DNA of 64,000 nucleotides from Physcomitrium patens (Eukaryota > Streptophyta > Bryopsida > Funariales > Funariaceae): positions 611,153-675,152 of the forward strand of contig NC_037255.1 of the NCBI RefSeq assembly GCF_000002425.4, written 5' to 3'. Position numbers and translations under genes: made by a program. The notes beneath the pieces were generated by a model. It did not search any database, was not told where the DNA came from, and saw only the letters and a program-made list of their open reading frames with translations. Positions 37,542 through 48,814 of this stretch are shown in pieces (position 1 is the stretch's first letter; each line of letters begins with the position of its first letter).

Positions 37542-38958
37542 TGTCGTGTTGTAACACGAGTATACCGTGAAAATATAAAAAAAAGGGACTTTTATTAATA
37601 TTCAGTTACCTCGAATATTGGGAGCAACGACCAATTCCAGTGCAAATACTGAGTGGTCAGGTTCAGTCACCTCGTTACAGTGAGCTGGGACATATTGAAA
37701 TGCTCCATTCGATTCCAATAACGGGAGTCAGCAGGAAGGGAAAGGACCAATTCACACGAAGGGTGAGCCTGGTTCGAAGAGCCAATTGGATCTAATTTCA
37801 AGAATCCAATCCGGGTCCTCTTACCCAATATGAGACCTGCATTGGTCGGGCAATCCAATGCAGTCTGATTATGGAAAAACCCATATCTTACTCCGGGTCC
37901 TCTTATCCAATATGAGACCGGTATTGGTCGGGCAACCCAATGCAGAGTAATTACGGGAACATCGAGGTTACAACGCGCATCTTATCCAATATGAGACCTG
38001 CATTGGTCGGGCAACCCAATGCAGTCTGATTACGGGAACATCCAGGTTACTACGGGTCCTCTTACTCAATATGAGACCTGAATTGGTCGGGCAACTCAAT
38101 GTGGATCCGAGTACGGGGTTTTGATTCTATTTCAGGCTGTCCTATTCTCTGTGCTGTTTTAAAAGCTCTAACGGTGGGAACCAATTTCGGATCTAAGCTC
38201 TGACGATGGGAGCCAATTCTAGATCCAAGACGGAAGATTGAAGAAATTCAGAGGATAAGGTTAGAGGAAGAATAAGTTTTGGGGAGGATTTTTTTTTTTT
38301 TTTTTTTTTTTAGAGATCAGAGAGGGGGTTTTTTTGGATCGAAGAGCTAGCTTCAAGTTTATTTTTCAAGGTAACTAGTTCGGTTTCATTAGAGGTTTTT
38401 GAAGATCAGGGGAATTAGAGATGAGCTTCATGCTTCAGGGTCGGGGAAGAAAAGACAGAGAATTGGATTTTTCTTCTTCATAGAGTTTTGGGAAGACAGA
38501 GGCAATCGTTGCTGAAGTCAGTGTTGTAATGGTGAATCGGGATTTTAAATGAAGTGGGTTTGATTACTCTGACTGTTTTATGAAATCGAGTTACGTCTGT
38601 GATTGAAAGATTAAAAAGGTGTCTATAGGATTGAGTATGCGGAGTGAATGAAATTTATTGGGTTAATCTAACAAGACTATCAGAGGATACAAGATCGTAA
38701 GTACAAATCGGTATCGGAGATTAGTAGATTGGATTGTTCGAGGTTCTCTGTAACGTCTAGAGACCTACCGGCTGGGACGAAAAGGACTTCGACAAGGAGT
38801 TGAAGGGCATTTGTATAGATTTATGGTATATTCTTACAGTCGTTTATATTCCAGCAGTCAAAAACTGATAGACTGCTTGACTATTGGCGAATCTCCATAC
38901 TACCTTCTACAGCTAGACGCTTGACGCGTTCTCGAGCAGGAAAGCACGTAATACGACA
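37542..38958 (+). repeat. 5' LTR of element B
   Basis: 1417 bp. It contains four tandem units of about 80 bp (37815-38120), a T tract near 38289-38311, and a 3' end ATACGACA. It is much longer than the roughly 560-bp LTRs of the surrounding family and shares no sequence with them. Confidence 0.93.
37815..38120. repeat. Four tandem palindromic units in the B LTR
   Basis: The block CAATATGAGACC recurs at 37825, 37908, 37987 and 38067, a period of 79-83 bp. Each unit also carries an inverted repeat built on GCATTGG and CCAATGC around GTCGGGCAAC. The same array is present in the 3' LTR at about 45213-45505, so it is part of the family and not a late local change. Confidence 0.9.
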
Positions 38959-38962
38959 AAAG

Positions 38963-38978
38963 TGGTGAACCCGACGTG
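38963..38978 (+). other. Primer-binding site of element B
   Basis: TGGTGAACCCGACGTG lies four bases after the 5' LTR. The TGG pairs with a tRNA CCA end. The sequence implies a tRNA ending CACGTCGGGTTCACCA, which is not initiator Met; I cannot name it with confidence. Confidence 0.7.
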
Positions 38979-39028
38979 AAAGCTTGAGGTGGAAGGTATT
39001 GGATTTTGGTTGATTTTATCTTTATTTT

Positions 39029-40885
39029 ATGGAAAACGAAAATAAAAATTTTGAAGGATTTTTGGGAGGAGTTTCTGGTGGGAAGTCTTCCAAAGGACAA
39101 GGTATGCACATGGATCCGTCTATTGCTAGTATGTTTCAAGCCTTCTCATTGTCAATGCAGCAACAGCAAAGCAATGATCGAAAGGAAGCTTTGGCAACCA
39201 AAGCATTGCAAGCAGTGGTCAATAAAATTGATCAATTTGATGGGAGGAATATTTCAAGGTATTTAAGATGTTATGTTCCTGAAATGGAATTAAATCGGGT
39301 TTCTGAGAAAAAAATGGTTGCACTATTTGGACTTGCCACAATACCGGAGATAAGAGACCACATTACATCGATTACGGATCGTTATGGGAATTCATGGGAG
39401 GATTTTTCACTTGCATTGAAAGACAAATATTTCTTGGAAGATGCTGATCGCGTTACTAAGAAGCTGTTTCTGGAATGGATTGAATGGCCCAATAAGAATT
39501 TGCAAGCAACAGAGCTACTAAGAGAATTTGAGAGGCAATACTCTCAATTATCGAAGGTAGAAAAATTGACATTGGAGCCGAACAAAGTTGATCTATTTCT
39601 TCAAGCTGCTGATGGAGAATTGCAAGGAAAATTAGAACTTCTTCTTGAAGACAAAGAAGAAGATGAAGGATTGACAACAAAGTGGAAGAACGTTGAAGAT
39701 GCGGTGGGATTGCTTACAAAAATAGAAAGGAGGAAGGATAGGAGCAATATTCCGAAAACAGTACAAGCACCCAAAGCTCCAATACGTACAACACCACCAA
39801 CAATGCCTACAGTTCAACCTTCGATATCCTTATCAAAGAAAGCAGATATGGGGATGGAAGAAATTATACGAGGAATGCGAGATCTTCAAATCAAATTGGC
39901 AAGACTTGAAGAGAATACTTCTATAAATAATTCGAAGAATGTTTCAAAACAAGGATATGTACAAAGATGCATTTGGTGTGATGTTGCTTCACACACTAGA
40001 AAAGATTGCTATGAATTTAATAATATGATACGGCAGGGAATTATTTGCTGGAAAGATGAGAAGATAGCATTGAAAGATAGGGAGGATCTTCTTCAAACCA
40101 ATTTTGGCAAGGGAGGAATGAGAGCATTGGTTCAAGATTACCTAAAAGAGCATAAAACAGCAGCACGAGAAAGTGCAAGTTATGGTGCTAGAGTAGATGA
40201 TGACCTTGGTGGAAGTACGGAAACTAGTGAGTTTTGGGCTTCTGCCATTTCTACAATGCAAGAAGGAAAATTACCTCGAGAAGCATTATTGAGGACTGCA
40301 GCTACAATACAAGGTGCAACACGTTGGAAGGATCTTGTTGAATCTCTTTCAGTTCATCCATATATTGCTAAGAGTCAACATGAAGCTTTGATGGAAGAAA
40401 AGAGACGAGAAAATTTTGATGATACTAGAGAAGGAAATTCTTCTAAGAGGCAAACTCGAGGAGACAAGGCTCGGGAGGTAGCTTCACAAGAATTGCCTAT
40501 AAAGGATACCTCAGCATCATTGGGAGAAAAAACAAAGGAGACAAAAGATAAGGGCAAATCAATTGCTTATAAGCTACTTTCTGACATTGAAGCGGCAACA
40601 AATTTGAAAGGGGTGTTGGAAGAACGTATATTAAACGCTAAGGTGGAATTCACTTTGAAAGAAGTTTTGGGAATTGCAAAGAGAGAGTTTTATGATGTCA
40701 TCATTGACAGCATTAAGCGAAAGAGGCAATTAATGGGCGAAACTGGAATGAGTCATGCTATTGATGCAAGAATATATAAAGATGAAGAAGAGGTTGATAT
40801 GGGTTACAAGCAACCTACAAATGAAAAGAATAGGTATAACGAATACGTTTCGAAGATTCTAGTGACAAGAAAATGGAAACTTTGA
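39029..40885 (+). CDS. gag: Gag of element B
   Basis: A 618-residue open frame with no stop. The N-terminal third includes a gag-like helical region (LATIPEIRDHITSITDRYG). One zinc knuckle CIWCDVASHTRKDC (C-X2-C-X4-H-X4-C) lies near residue 315. A long charged C-terminal tail rich in K, E and R follows. It is about twice the length of the gag of copy A. The last 13 bases overlap the start of the protease frame, which lies one base back, so the next product could arise by a -1 shift or by re-initiation at the ATG at 40873. That the frame is intact suggests a fairly recent insertion. Confidence 0.88.
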   Translation: MENENKNFEGFLGGVSGGKSSKGQGMHMDPSIASMFQAFSLSMQQQQSNDRKEALATKALQAVVNKIDQFDGRNISRYLRCYVPEMELNRVSEKKMVALFGLATIPEIRDHITSITDRYGNSWEDFSLALKDKYFLEDADRVTKKLFLEWIEWPNKNLQATELLREFERQYSQLSKVEKLTLEPNKVDLFLQAADGELQGKLELLLEDKEEDEGLTTKWKNVEDAVGLLTKIERRKDRSNIPKTVQAPKAPIRTTPPTMPTVQPSISLSKKADMGMEEIIRGMRDLQIKLARLEENTSINNSKNVSKQGYVQRCIWCDVASHTRKDCYEFNNMIRQGIICWKDEKIALKDREDLLQTNFGKGGMRALVQDYLKEHKTAARESASYGARVDDDLGGSTETSEFWASAISTMQEGKLPREALLRTAATIQGATRWKDLVESLSVHPYIAKSQHEALMEEKRRENFDDTREGNSSKRQTRGDKAREVASQELPIKDTSASLGEKTKETKDKGKSIAYKLLSDIEAATNLKGVLEERILNAKVEFTLKEVLGIAKREFYDVIIDSIKRKRQLMGETGMSHAIDARIYKDEEEVDMGYKQPTNEKNRYNEYVSKILVTRKWKL

Positions 40886-41397
40886 GCCATTATACTCGAA
40901 AGCATTGGGCAAGGGCAACTACTGAGGTATTGGTGAAAGTAGGAGATATAGAAGAACCAATTGTTGCTTTAGTCGACCATGGTTCTGAAATAAATCTCAT
41001 GTCTAAAGATCTTTATAAGAAGCAAAAATGTCCGATTGATATGGAACATGGATGGGCAATTCGAGCAGCTAATAACACACGGAGCGAATTATATGGAGCT
41101 TATCCAGATGTCAAAATTCGGATTGGGGATGTTGCGATGGAGCAACATTTCTTTGTTCAAGATACAACGTCTTATCCGTTGATTTTAGGACAACCTTATA
41201 TTACGGCAACACGGATGGAAACAAAAGTACTGGACGATGGTTCTGCTTATGCAAGGGTACGTAGCGAGGATGGGAGGAAAGCTGTACAATTTCTAACAGT
41301 ACCTCCTAACCATGAACGAAATCGAGATAGGTTGAGGGAGAAACCATTGCCAAAGATTGTCGAAGGATTTAAGGATTTTGGGGAGGTACCACTGTAA
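40873..41397 (+). CDS. pro: Protease region of element B
   Basis: 174 residues of a retropepsin-like domain: ALVDHGSEINLMS at the active site and LILGQPYITATRM later. The usual aspartic protease triad is D-S/T-G; here it reads D-H-G. The frame is one base back from gag and overlaps its stop. It ends about 180 bases before the next open pol segment, which is in another frame, so a frameshift lies between 41397 and 41577. Confidence 0.8.
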   Translation: METLSHYTRKHWARATTEVLVKVGDIEEPIVALVDHGSEINLMSKDLYKKQKCPIDMEHGWAIRAANNTRSELYGAYPDVKIRIGDVAMEQHFFVQDTTSYPLILGQPYITATRMETKVLDDGSAYARVRSEDGRKAVQFLTVPPNHERNRDRLREKPLPKIVEGFKDFGEVPL

Positions 41398-41576
41398 AGC
41401 GAGATTATGGAGGTACAAAAGAGGAGGTACTCTCGCGAGATAAAGGTACCTTTGATGCCAGTTTTATTGGTATATCGGAGAATGGAAATATTATGTATAA
41501 GAAAGTTGATGATTTTAAAAGAAAAGAAAGAAAAAGATTATATGATATTGAAGGATAATTATGCAAGTTAGGTACA

Positions 41577-44500
41577 TTGCAAGATGATGAGAGGATTTTA
41601 GGTGTTTATGAAGAAAATGGACTGAAAGATTCATTGGAATTGATTACATCTATTGGGTTAGGGGATAATGATAAGATTGTTGAAATTCATTCAAGAGAGG
41701 TTTATACCGTACTTGAATCTTTTCAAGCACCAGAAGTCACTGTAGAGACGAGATATAAAACGGCAGATAAGAAGATAAAGCCTGTTGCCGGACCATTACC
41801 AAAGGATTCTAAAGAACAAATGGGAGAAGCATCAAAAGAAGCAAGTTTAAGAGATCTAATGAGTATTGGACATCAGTTTACTAAAGAGACTTTTGAAGAA
41901 TTGAAGATTGGTTCTGATGGTTCTTTATTGCCGGAGGAAATTACTTGCTTCAAAAAGATGTTGGCTAAATAAGGTAGATCGTTTGCCTTCGAATCTCATG
42001 AAATTGAGTGTGTGGATCCAAATATTGTAAAACCTATGGTTATCTTCAATGTACCACATGTACCTTGGAATCTAAGACCGATTCCAGTACCGAGGGCACA
42101 TTTACCTAAATTGGTTGAACTATTAAAAGAAAAGATAAAGATGAAAATATTGGAACCTTCATTTGCGCCGTATTCTAGTCGATGGTTTATGGTACCTAAG
42201 AAGAATGGGTCACTACGGTTTATTCAAGATATGCAACCGGTGAATGCAATAACTGTCAAGAATGCAGGAATTGGACCTATTGTGGATGAATTTGCTGAGG
42301 CGTTTGCTGGAAGGGCGATCTATTCAATGGGTGATTTGTATTCACGTTATGATCAATTTCAACTTGCCGAAGGAAGTAGAGATATGACAACTATGAGGAC
42401 ACCACTTGGATTGGTTAGAATGTGCACTCTTCCTCAAGGCGTGACCAACTCAGTTGCGCATATGATGAATGGGATGAATAAGGTATTGAGAGATTTTATT
42501 CCGGAAAAGACTATGCCTTTTCTGGATGATGTTTCTATAAAAGGATGCAGAGAAGGAGACAAGGATGAAACTTTAGATACGAGGGGGTGTCGCAGATATG
42601 TTGTTGATCATATACAAGATTGTGAAAAGATTTTAATTCGGCTTGGAGAAGTTCATCTTATATTATCGGGTATGAAGTCCGTATTTGGAGTACGAGAGGT
42701 TGTAATTGTTGGACATTTATGTGGATCTTACGGAAGAAAACCTGATCCGACAAAAGTTCATGCAATTAGAAGGATGAAAGAAGATTGTGATTCTTTAACA
42801 GAGGTTCGCAGGTTTTTGGGTGCATGTGTATTTTATCGAATTTGGATCCCTCATTTTGCTCACATAGCGGATCCATTATATGAACTGTTACGCAACGGTT
42901 ACCGATTTAAATGGGAAGAAAGGCATATTTAGGCAATGCAAAGATTGAAGAAATTATTGATGTCACCTCCAATATTGAGGAAGGTTGATTATAAGTGCAA
43001 TAGACCAGTGATTCTTACTGTGGATGCTATTCCAATTGCCATTGGATGGGCTGTGGGTCAAGATGATTCAAATGGGAGTAGATTTGCAGTTCGATTTGGA
43101 GCTAAAGTTTTAAGTATTCGTCAGTGTGCATATTCGCAAGTCAAAAGAGAACTTTGGGGAGTCGTTTCGGCTATGAAAGCTGAAAGGGACTATTTGATTG
43201 GAGCAGTAGTAGTAATTAAAACAGATTTCTTGCCATTGCTTGGAATGATTATTAACTGTTCAACACCAGATATTGCAATGTTGAGATGGATTGCTTATAT
43301 TAAGTCACTAAATCCAGAATTTAAGCATATTACTGGGAAGGACAATTTAGTAGCAGACATGCTATCTCGAGCAAGATACGAGAGGGAGGAAAAAATGGTT
43401 GAAGACATTGATGACGTCGGATTGAAATTCTATTCAATATCAAATCTCAACAAAGAAGACAAGCTATTTCTTGAAGAATCTTATGAAGGAGAATTATTGG
43501 ATATTGATCATTACTTGAATACCTTGACTAAGCAGGGGAATTGGTCTATAGAAAAATTCAAACAAATAAGAAAAAAAGCATATGGATTTTTACTTCGAGA
43601 TGGATTCTTATGGAAGAGACCGAAGAAAGGAATTGGGATGCGACAACGAGTGATAGGTAAAAAGGATGAAAAACTAAAATTATTAAAGGAGTTTCATGAT
43701 AGTTTATGGGCAGGGCATAGAGGAATCTGGGCTACTTTTGCTAAACTCAAGGAACGATATTGGTGGAAAAATATGTATCGAGATGTGCTCTCATTTGTAG
43801 AGTCATGTGAAATCTGTCAATCGTATTCTAATATCCGACATCGAGATGGTCTTCACCCTACGTATCCTCTGGCTATTCATTTTAAATGGGTTGTTGATTT
43901 GGTTATTATGCCGATTGGATTATGGCAGATGAGATATTTGGTTTTAGCTCGAGAAGATTTATCAAATCAAGTAGAAGGAAGAGCATTATGGACAAAATCT
44001 ACAGAGAGGGTTTGTGAGTTTTTGCTTGAAGATGTCATTTGCCGCTACGAATGCATAGGAAAAATCACTGTAGATCGTGGAGAATTAAATGCACAAGAAG
44101 CTCCTAAGTTCTTTGAAAGATGTGGAGTTAAACTATCACTGACTACTGCTTATAATCCAGAAGGGAATGCAAAAAGCGAACACGGTCACCCACTGATTGT
44201 AAAAGCCTTAGTTAAAGCTTGTAATGGGAAAGTTAAAGAGTGGCCACGGCTTTTGTCATTTGCATTATGGGCTGATCGAACAACACATAGTTCGGTGACA
44301 GGATATATGCCAGTAGAACTTATGACAGGTCAAAAACCAATTATGCGGATTGAAGAAAAGGTACTTACTTGGAGTATGCTACCATGGGAAGATGGATTGA
44401 CAAGAGAAGAACTTCTGGCTATTTGGATTCGACAATTAGAGCAAAAAACGGAAGATGTCCAGATAGCATTGGGAAGGTTAAAAAGAGCAAGATTACAAAA

Positions 44501-44874
44501 CAAGGCGCGATTCGATAAGCAACATCGATTGAGACCAAAAGCAATCGAGGAAGGTGACTGGGTACTAAATTTTTGACAATAGTCTGGATAATCAACATAG
44601 TACTTTAAGAAAATTTTCAAAACATTGGTTTGGACCATATGTAGTAACAACTGTTCATGATAATGCGACTTACTCGTTATGGGAATTAGATGGTACAAAA
44701 TTGAAAATACCAATTGCAAGGAAGCGAGTAAAAATATTTAAACGAAGTCACGTGGAGATGAATATGGAAGACCTTAATGAAGGTATAGAGATTCCCCAAC
44801 AAGAAGATGAAAGTGATTTGGATAATGAAGGTGACGAAGACGAACAGGACAAAGACGTAGAGGATATATTCTGA
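41577..44874 (+). pseudogene. pol: Reverse transcriptase, RNase H and integrase of element B, with three lesions
   Basis: From 42012 the reverse transcriptase shows FMVPKKNGSLRFIQD, TLPQGVTNS and a catalytic FLDD box. RNase H follows (TVDAIPIAIGWAVGQ, KRELWGVV, ADMLSRARYE). The integrase has an HHCC zinc region (AGHRGIWATFAKL to CEICQ), a D-D-E core with TVDRGELNA and SEHGHP, the stretch LWADRTTHSSVTGY, and a GPY-type end (KHWFGPYVV) in the next frame. It stops at 44872-44874 after an acidic tail. Lesions are a frameshift between protease and this frame, an in-frame TAG at 42930-42932 between reverse transcriptase and RNase H, and a frameshift in a T run near 44570. Confidence 0.9.
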
Positions 44875-44936
44875 ATCAAACAGCAATTGGATAAATTGGT
44901 GCATACCGGAGGATGCACAGGTTCAGAGGGGGTGGA

Positions 44937-46355
44937 TGTCGTGTTGTAATACGAGTATACCGTGAAAATAAAAAGAAAGGGGAATTTTATTAATGTTCAG
45001 TTACCTCGAATATTGGGAGCAACGACCAACTCCAGTGTAAATATTGAGTGGTCAGGTTCAGTCACTCCGTTACAGTCAGCCGGGGCATACTGAAATGCTC
45101 CGTTCGATTCCAATAACGGGAGTCAGCAGGAAGGGAAAGGACCAATTCATGCAATGGGTGAGCTTGGTTCGAAGAGCCAATTGGATCTAATTTCGAGAAT
45201 CCAATCCAGGTCTTCTTACCCAATATGAGACCTGCATTAGTCGGGCAACCCAATGCAGTCTGATTACGGAAAAATCCAGGACTTACTCCGGGTCCTCTTA
45301 TCCAATATGAGACCTGTATTGGTCGGGCAACCCAATGCAGAGTAATTACGGGAACATCGAGGTTACAACGCGCATCTTATCCAATATGAGACCTGCATTG
45401 GTCGGGCAACCCAATGCAGTCTGATTATGGGAACATCCAGGTTACTACGGGTCCTCTTACCCAATATGAGACCTGAATTGGTCGAGCGACTCAATGTGGA
45501 TCCGAGTACGGGGTTTCAATTCTGTTTTAGGCTGTCCTATTCTCTGTGCCGTTTTGAAAGCTCTGACGGTGGGAGCCAATTTTGGATCTAAGCTCTGACG
45601 ATGGGAGCCAATTCCGGATCCAAGACAGAAGATTGAAGAAATTCAGAGGATAAGGTTAGGGGAAGAATAAGTTTTGGGGAGGGTTTTTTTTTTTTTTTTT
45701 TTTTTTTTGCAGATCAGAGGGGAGGTTTTTTTGGATCGAAGAGCTAGCTTCAAGTTTATTTTTCAAGGTAACTAGTTTGGTTTCATTAGAGGTTTTTGAA
45801 GATCAGGGGAATTGGAGATGAGCTTCATGCTTCGGGGTCGGGGAAGAAAAGACAGAGAATTGGATTTTTCTTCTTCATAGAGTTTTGGGAAGACAGAGGC
45901 AATCGTTGCTGAAGTCAGTGTTGTAATGGTGAATCGAGATTTTAAATGAAGTGGGTTTGATTACTCTGACTGTTTTATGAAATCGAGTTACGTCTGTAAT
46001 TGAAAGATTAAAAAGGTGTCTATAGGATTGAGTATGCGGAGTGAATGAAATTTATTGGGTTAATCTAACAAGACTATCAGAGGATACAAGATCGTAAGTA
46101 CAAATCGGTATCGGAGATTAGCAGATTGAGTTATTCGGGGTTCTCTGTAACGTCTAGAGACCTACTGGCTGGTGCAAAAAGCACTTCGACAAGCAGTCGA
46201 AGGGCATCCGTATAGATTTACGGTGTATTCTTGCAGTCATTTATATTCCAGCAGTCAAAAACTTATAGACTGCTTGACTATTGGTGAATCTCCATACTAC
46301 CTTCTACAGCTAGACGCTCGGCGCGTTCTCGAGCAGGAAAGCACGTAATACGACA
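44937..46355 (+). repeat. 3' LTR of element B
   Basis: 1419 bp, the partner of 37542-38958 with the same four-unit array and T tract. It is preceded by a purine-rich run (CAGAGGGGGTGGA). The coding sequence of the host element's chromodomain resumes within ten bases of its end. Confidence 0.93.
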
Positions 46356-46359
46356 ATAC

Positions 46360-47001
46360 ACATGGGAGCCAATAAAAAATCTTGCAAATGCAACAAAAGC
46401 GGTTGAGGCTTTTCATCGACGACATCCATTTAAATCAAGATGAAAACCTTCTTTATAAAAAAAACAACATCTAGGCAAGATAACATTCTACTTTCAATTC
46501 TTGTTCGTAGCTTCGTTGTAGTACTGGCGCTCAGGAGATGGAGAACCAACAACCAGTGGATTCAACTCAAGAGCCTTCATTTGCTGACCTGTCGGACGAG
46601 ACATTACGATTGTCACAACCTTGAAGACGACGCAATCGAGATGAAGATCTTCAAGAACGACATGTTCTTCCTCGAATAGATGGTGAGATACAATGCGTTT
46701 GGTATCATAATTTGGGAAGGGACTTTCGATGTTTGGTGATTTTGCTAGAAATAGAAACAACTCCTGATGGTGTTTCAAATATTCTATTTGAAAGAAGTTA
46801 CAAAGGCCTCAACAATTATCAAATAACTGGGTGGTCTTCCCGCCCTGTTATGGGAAACTACCGATGGTTGAGAGGCCCTATCAGTCATCTTCGAAGAGAA
46901 AAAAGATCAGAGTATGTGGCGAATATAATTCGTCGCATCATAGATTTCCTCAACATATGATGACCGCTCCTCGTGGAACTCGTCCCTAGAAGTGGAGATA
47001 A
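46360..47001 (+). other. End of the copy A chromodomain and 3' internal region
   Basis: The chromodomain tail (WEPIKNLANATKAV, ending in a TGA near 46442) is followed by about 560 bases before the LTR. In this stretch an 82-codon frame (46712-46960, MGRDFRCLVILLEIE) stays open on the sense strand. A 94-codon frame stays open on the antisense strand (46778-46494). The homologous region is also present in copies C and E. Its function is unknown. Confidence 0.6.
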
Positions 47002-47572
47002 TATCACGGCCATAATCATGTAAGCTAATAATTACATATAGAAATAGGTAGAAGTAAGTAAAAGTAAGTAAAAGTAAGTAAAAGTAAGTTAATTCTATAA
47101 TATTTAATATGAAAGCTTCCTAGAAACTTCTTAGATGCTGCTTTGATTTCATAGGTGTCTTTAATTGATTTTTTGGATTAGAAACGTGGTCAACAAGTTG
47201 GCCATGTGCCACACATATTGTTAGCTTGAAGATCAAGCTAACTATGTGGCCCACACGTAGAAAAACTTGCCTTGTAAGTCAAGGCATGTGCCCTACAAAG
47301 TCAACGCATATTGGAGGTCCTATAGAATGTCGCCACGTAGCCTCTAGTTAGAGAGTATATATAGAGACAAGAGTGAAGGCTTCTTCACTCTTATCAACTC
47401 CTTTGTTGCTTCTAGTCTAGTTTCAAGGGTCTCTAGTTTTCTTGTCTTTTGGCAATAGCCATTCCAGTTTCTCTTTCAATATATATACTTGTTTATATAT
47501 ATTTTGTTACCTCTCTTTGAGTGAAGGCTCACTTGTCTGAATTATTTTTTCATCGAGTTCTTGTCCTTGACA
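47002..47572 (+). repeat. 3' LTR of gypsy copy A
   Basis: 571 bp. It is slightly longer than the 5' LTR because of an expanded run of GTAAGTAAAA units near 47050-47090. It starts TATCACGG, a G-to-A change from the family's TGTCACGG. Confidence 0.93.
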
Positions 47573-47742
47573 GATATAGTAGAGCAATCCCAGATGAAGA
47601 CTCAAATACAATACCTCATAGATTATAGCTACTCTACGAGGACAAATAAAAGTTTTTAAGACAAAAAAAGTAACATCTGCTAGACTAAAATTGAACAAAC
47701 CTGATACATACTTAGAGACCTCAAGGCAAGAAGATGTATTCC
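47573..47742. other. Host DNA between two retrotransposons
   Basis: 170 bases that start with the GATAT target duplication of copy A and end at the LTR of copy E. They continue the sequence interrupted at 32347-32351 and are probably part of the copia fragment seen there. Confidence 0.5.
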
Positions 47743-48814
47743 TGTCAAGGATATGAATTAAAAGAAGATGCATAAACATAGAAAATTTGTGTAAAAAAGA
47801 AATAACAAAATAGAAATGAAGTAATATGTATATTAAAAGGAAACTACAATCGCTATTGCTTAAAGACAAGGAAACTAGAGACTCTTGAATCTAAATTAGA
47901 AGCAAGAAAAGAATTGAGAAGAGTAAAGAAGGCTTCACTCTTGCCTCCATATATACTATCTACCTAAGATCTATGTGGCGACATTCTATAGGACCTCCAA
48001 AAATATATTGACTTTAGATGACATATATCTTAACTTTTATAGTAAGTTTTTTATAAGGCTGCTACATAATTAATTTATTTTATCAGCCATTAATATGTAT
48101 GGCACATGGATAGCTTGTTGACCAAGTTTCTAATATATCAAACAACTACAAACTTATGTAAAGTCAAAATAGCATCTAAGAAGCTTGTAGGAAGCTTTTC
48201 TAAAAAGTATTATGAAATTAATCTATTTTTATCTAATTCTATCTACTTAGATAACAATTACAATAGGTATATATCCGTGATATTATCCCCCCCCCTCTAC
48301 CCTTCTAGGAACGAATTCTACAAGGAGTAGTGATCATATGTTGAAAAAGTCTAAGATGTGGCAAATTGTATTTATCACGTACTCTCATCTTTCTTCTATT
48401 TGAAGGTAGTTGATAGATCTTCTCAGCCATTGATAATGTCTCATTCCAGAGTGGAAAGACCACCTTGTAATTTGATCATTGTTGAAACCTTCATAACTTC
48501 CTTCAAATAAAACATTTGCAATACCATCAAAAATTGTATCTACTTCCAATAAAATCACCAAACATCAAGAGTCTTTTTTCAAGTCGTGATACCAAATGTG
48601 TTATATCTTGCCATCTATTCAAGAAAGAATATGTCGTTCTTAAAGGTCTTCATCCCTATTACATTATCTTGAAGGCTATAATGATTGCAATGTCTCATTT
48701 AATAAGTCATCAAATGATGGCTTTTGACTTGAGTGTGCTAATTGTTGATTTTCCATCTCTTTGATACCACAACTATACAAAAACTTCAAACAAAGATAGA
48801 AGGTAGAATGCAAT

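Larger units (their letters stand above)
37542..46355 (+). mobile_element. Ty3/gypsy element B with long LTRs, nested in copy A
   Basis: LTRs of 1417 and 1419 bp lie at 37542-38958 and 44937-46355, both TGTCGTG to TACGACA. They differ at roughly one site in twenty by eye, mostly transitions. Four-base flanks ACGC and ATAC may be a decayed target duplication. A primer-binding site TGGTGAACCCGACGTG sits at 38963-38978 and a purine-rich tract lies just before 44937. Gag, protease, reverse transcriptase, RNase H and integrase are all recognisable. There is no chromodomain. The reverse transcriptase and integrase are unlike those of copy A and recall elements better known from fungi. Confidence 0.93.
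32352..47572 (+). mobile_element. Ty3/gypsy chromovirus copy A, plus strand, host of a nested element
   Basis: LTRs at 32352-32912 and 47002-47572 are closely similar. The perfect 5-bp target duplication GATAT lies at 32347-32351 and 47573-47577. The interior holds gag, protease, reverse transcriptase, RNase H, integrase and a chromodomain. The element B insertion (37542-46355) cuts the chromodomain in two. Without B the element is about 6.4 kb. This is the best preserved member of the family here and the reference for the other copies. Confidence 0.95.

Noticed and set aside
37667..37858. Small minus-strand frame, repeated at 45062-45253, in the element B LTRs
   Set aside because: It appears twice only because the LTRs are copies of each other. 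It overlaps the tandem array and has no coding features.
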